From: Muscardinus avellanarius
Taxonomy: Eukaryota > Chordata > Mammalia > Rodentia > Gliridae
Direction of reading: 5' to 3'
Length of the DNA: 64,000 nucleotides
Assembly: GCA_963383645.1 (NCBI GenBank)
Contig: OY726560.1
Location: 66,767,823 to 66,831,822, forward strand
The notes beneath the pieces are model-generated. The model saw only the letters and a list, made by a program, of their open reading frames with translations, searched no databases and was not told where the DNA came from. Position 1 is the stretch's first letter. Every line of letters starts with the position of its first letter. Below, piece by piece: positions 62,294 through 64,000 of this stretch. The translations under genes were made by a program, and so were the position numbers.

Positions 62294-63746
62294 GAGTTCA
62301 AATAAAAACAAAAAAATGCATATTTTATATTGAATTAATCTCTTTCATCAGAGGATATAGAAGGACGTATATGTAGTAATCCTCATTGAACTCGGTTAAT
62401 GAGGTAACTATTACTCTACTTATTTTACATAAAGGTGGCCTTATCAAAAGAAGGTAAGTCATTAAAAATGACTTAGGCCTAAGCCCAAATTTCTAGTGGA
62501 AAAAGGACAAAGAAAAGCATTTAAACTTAAGGCCTACATAATGCTCTATTCAGATGTTCTGAAACATCTCGGTGACTCAATTTCCAACCCCTCACCCTGG
62601 TGTTTGGTATCACATGGAGTGGAGACTTTAACCAGATTCTAATATTTGAAAAGAGAATCTAAATAGAAGAGACCCTTTGTCCCAGCTCCTGGACGCCAGT
62701 GTTATTTACTCTTACATCAAGGTCCTTATTAAAATGGATATTTTTAAGAAACAAATGTAACTTCAATGGCAATGAGTCCTCAATCTAAAACTCCCCATTA
62801 GGCCAAGTCCATCTCTTTAAAATTTTCCCAACAGTCACAATTTATGAAACATGTAAGCCAAACCCAATAAATCAAGTAAATAGCATTGCATAATGGAGGC
62901 TTAAATATAGAACAAGACAAGCCAGAAAGGTTCAATTAAGTAAATGCTGTACATATGTCTAGCTTGGGTGAGGTCAGTATAATATATTGAATTATTTTAG
63001 CATAAAGCCAAATAAAACAATTTAATGATTAAATGAAATAGAGGAAGAAAACAGGATAAAACAAATATTTTAGGAAAATACAATAGACCAAAAAAAAAAA
63101 ATCCAAGAACAAACTAAAATTTTGACTTAAAATATATTCTTAGTAGAAGCCCTAGAATTAGAAAATAGTCAAGAAAACTGCAAAACTCTGATTACAGCAT
63201 AGGAATAGACCAAAATTCTCTGAACAATTCAAACATGCTATTTTAATTGTGACTTTTAAAATCCTAAAATGTTTTCTGATGATTAATATGTAGCAAAAGC
63301 AAACTGAAGATATATAAAGTTACCATGGTGATATCAGGCTATTGAAGAAGTATATGGCTCTGAAACAATTGGACCAAGGATGGAAAATTCATCTAACCAT
63401 TCAAACGCTTTATCAACACAGTTGGAAAATGCTAATATTTCAAGCTATCTGGGTGACTTAATGAATGTATTTTTTTTTCTATAAACGTTTGATTCTGGCC
63501 AATCCTTCGTACATCTTTTCAGTAGAAGGAAATCAAATCAGTCTTGAACAACTTAAATCATGAAAAATATAACCTTTACATGTATGCATAATACAAACCA
63601 TGAGCTCATGTCTATAATAATCATACTGTCAAATTAATCACGAGAAACATTTTCTCCTAATATTATTTTTGCTCACTGATTTATTTTGTTGTTCACTGTA
63701 ATTTACTAACAATAAAAACAATCTAACAATCTTCAAATGCTTAAGA
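62294..63746. other. SINE-free AT-rich block of about 1.45 kb
   Basis: AT-rich, no gene or known repeat recognised apart from the second copy of the duplicated segment (62574-62783). Confidence 0.45.
62574..62783 (+). repeat. Duplicated segment, copy 2 (unique context)
   Basis: Matches 59898-60111. It sits in otherwise non-repetitive sequence, so it is the more likely source. Confidence 0.88.
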
Positions 63747-63796
63747 TATATATTATATAATCTTATATAATATCTTATATATCTTGTATCTTATAT

Positions 63797-63828
<32 letters not shown>
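63747..63828. repeat. AT-rich (TATA)n tract
   Basis: 'atatcttatat' variants followed by pure (AT)n. Confidence 0.92.
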
Positions 63829-63846
<18 letters not shown>

Positions 63847-64000
63847 TTTTGGTGGTACTGGGGTTTCTGGAAGCCCTTCTACCTCTGGGCTACACACCCA
63901 GACCTATTTTATACTTTTTTACTTGGAAACCAGGTCTCTTAAGCCAGCACAGCTGGCTTCAAACCAGCGCGATCCTCCTGTCTCCGCCTCCCAAGCGCGG
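63829..64000 (-). mobile_element. B1-ID SINE, type II, cut by window end
   Basis: Poly(T), 'ggtggtactggggtttctgg', hairpin aagccagc-aca-gctggctt, runs to 'cctcccaagcgcgg' at the edge. Confidence 0.93.

Overview
This window is mammalian, non-coding DNA with no protein-coding gene, exon, rRNA or intact tRNA that I can support. Two things place it in a rodent. About a hundred copies or fragments of one dimeric SINE are present, made of a 7SL-derived B1 half joined by an A-rich linker to an ID (tRNA-like) half. There are also stand-alone ID elements and rodent-style MaLR LTRs. B1-ID dimers are known from squirrel-related rodents, dormice and beavers, so I infer a sciuromorph-like or related rodent; the genus cannot be read from the sequence. 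Older layers shared by all placental mammals lie beneath: MIR, L2, an old L1, MER20, MER5-type and another hAT element.

SINE types used in the entries. Type I: the B1 half ends with two 'acttagtgag / aacttagtgagacc' blocks, the linker is 'ccaaataaaatataaaat' and the ID half begins 'ggtctgggagtatagcc'. Type II: about 30 bases of the B1 half are replaced by a short hairpin (gccagc..gctggc) and the ID half reads 'aagggcttccaggaacccc'. Type III: 'ctgcaactcagtgagacc', linker 'aaaataaagaataaaaa', ID half 'gggcagggggtgtagctcgg'. Type IV: older, 'aaggacagcctcagcaa', ID half 'gggctgggggtgtagctcagag'. Plus-strand copies start near 'gccgggcgtgg' and end in an A-rich or (CA)n tail. Minus-strand copies start with a T-rich or (TG)n stretch and end at 'cgcccggc'.

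Layout. 1-5 kb: SINE nests and a 968-bp insertion at 2541-3508 that combines a 12-unit GC-rich minisatellite with an L1-type 3' end. 5-13.7 kb: SINEs in MIRs, a proto-B1 monomer inside a MIR, an L1 tail carrying a U4 snRNA retropseudogene, a SINE-split MaLR LTR, MER20, and a perfect 51-bp inverted repeat at 12157/13156. 13.7-17 kb: the longest stretch without SINEs. 17-32 kb: dense SINEs, a MaLR LTR inside a SINE, a hAT fossil and a SINE-split MER5-type element. 32-33 kb: a three-level nest with a CpG-rich solo LTR. 33-52 kb: stacked SINE nests near 37, 47.7 and 50 kb with large microsatellites. 52.2-54.1 kb: a second SINE-poor block. 54-64 kb: L1 and L2 fossils, a MaLR solo LTR, a second solo LTR (minus strand), a 210-bp segment present twice, a short retrosequence family present twice, and a SINE cut by the window end.

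The window therefore reads as intergenic or intronic sequence whose history can be ordered from nested insertions and target-site duplications (TSDs). New SINEs repeatedly landed in the A-rich linker of older SINEs. LTRs also landed inside SINEs. SINE 3' ends have seeded many of the (CA)n and purine-rich microsatellites.
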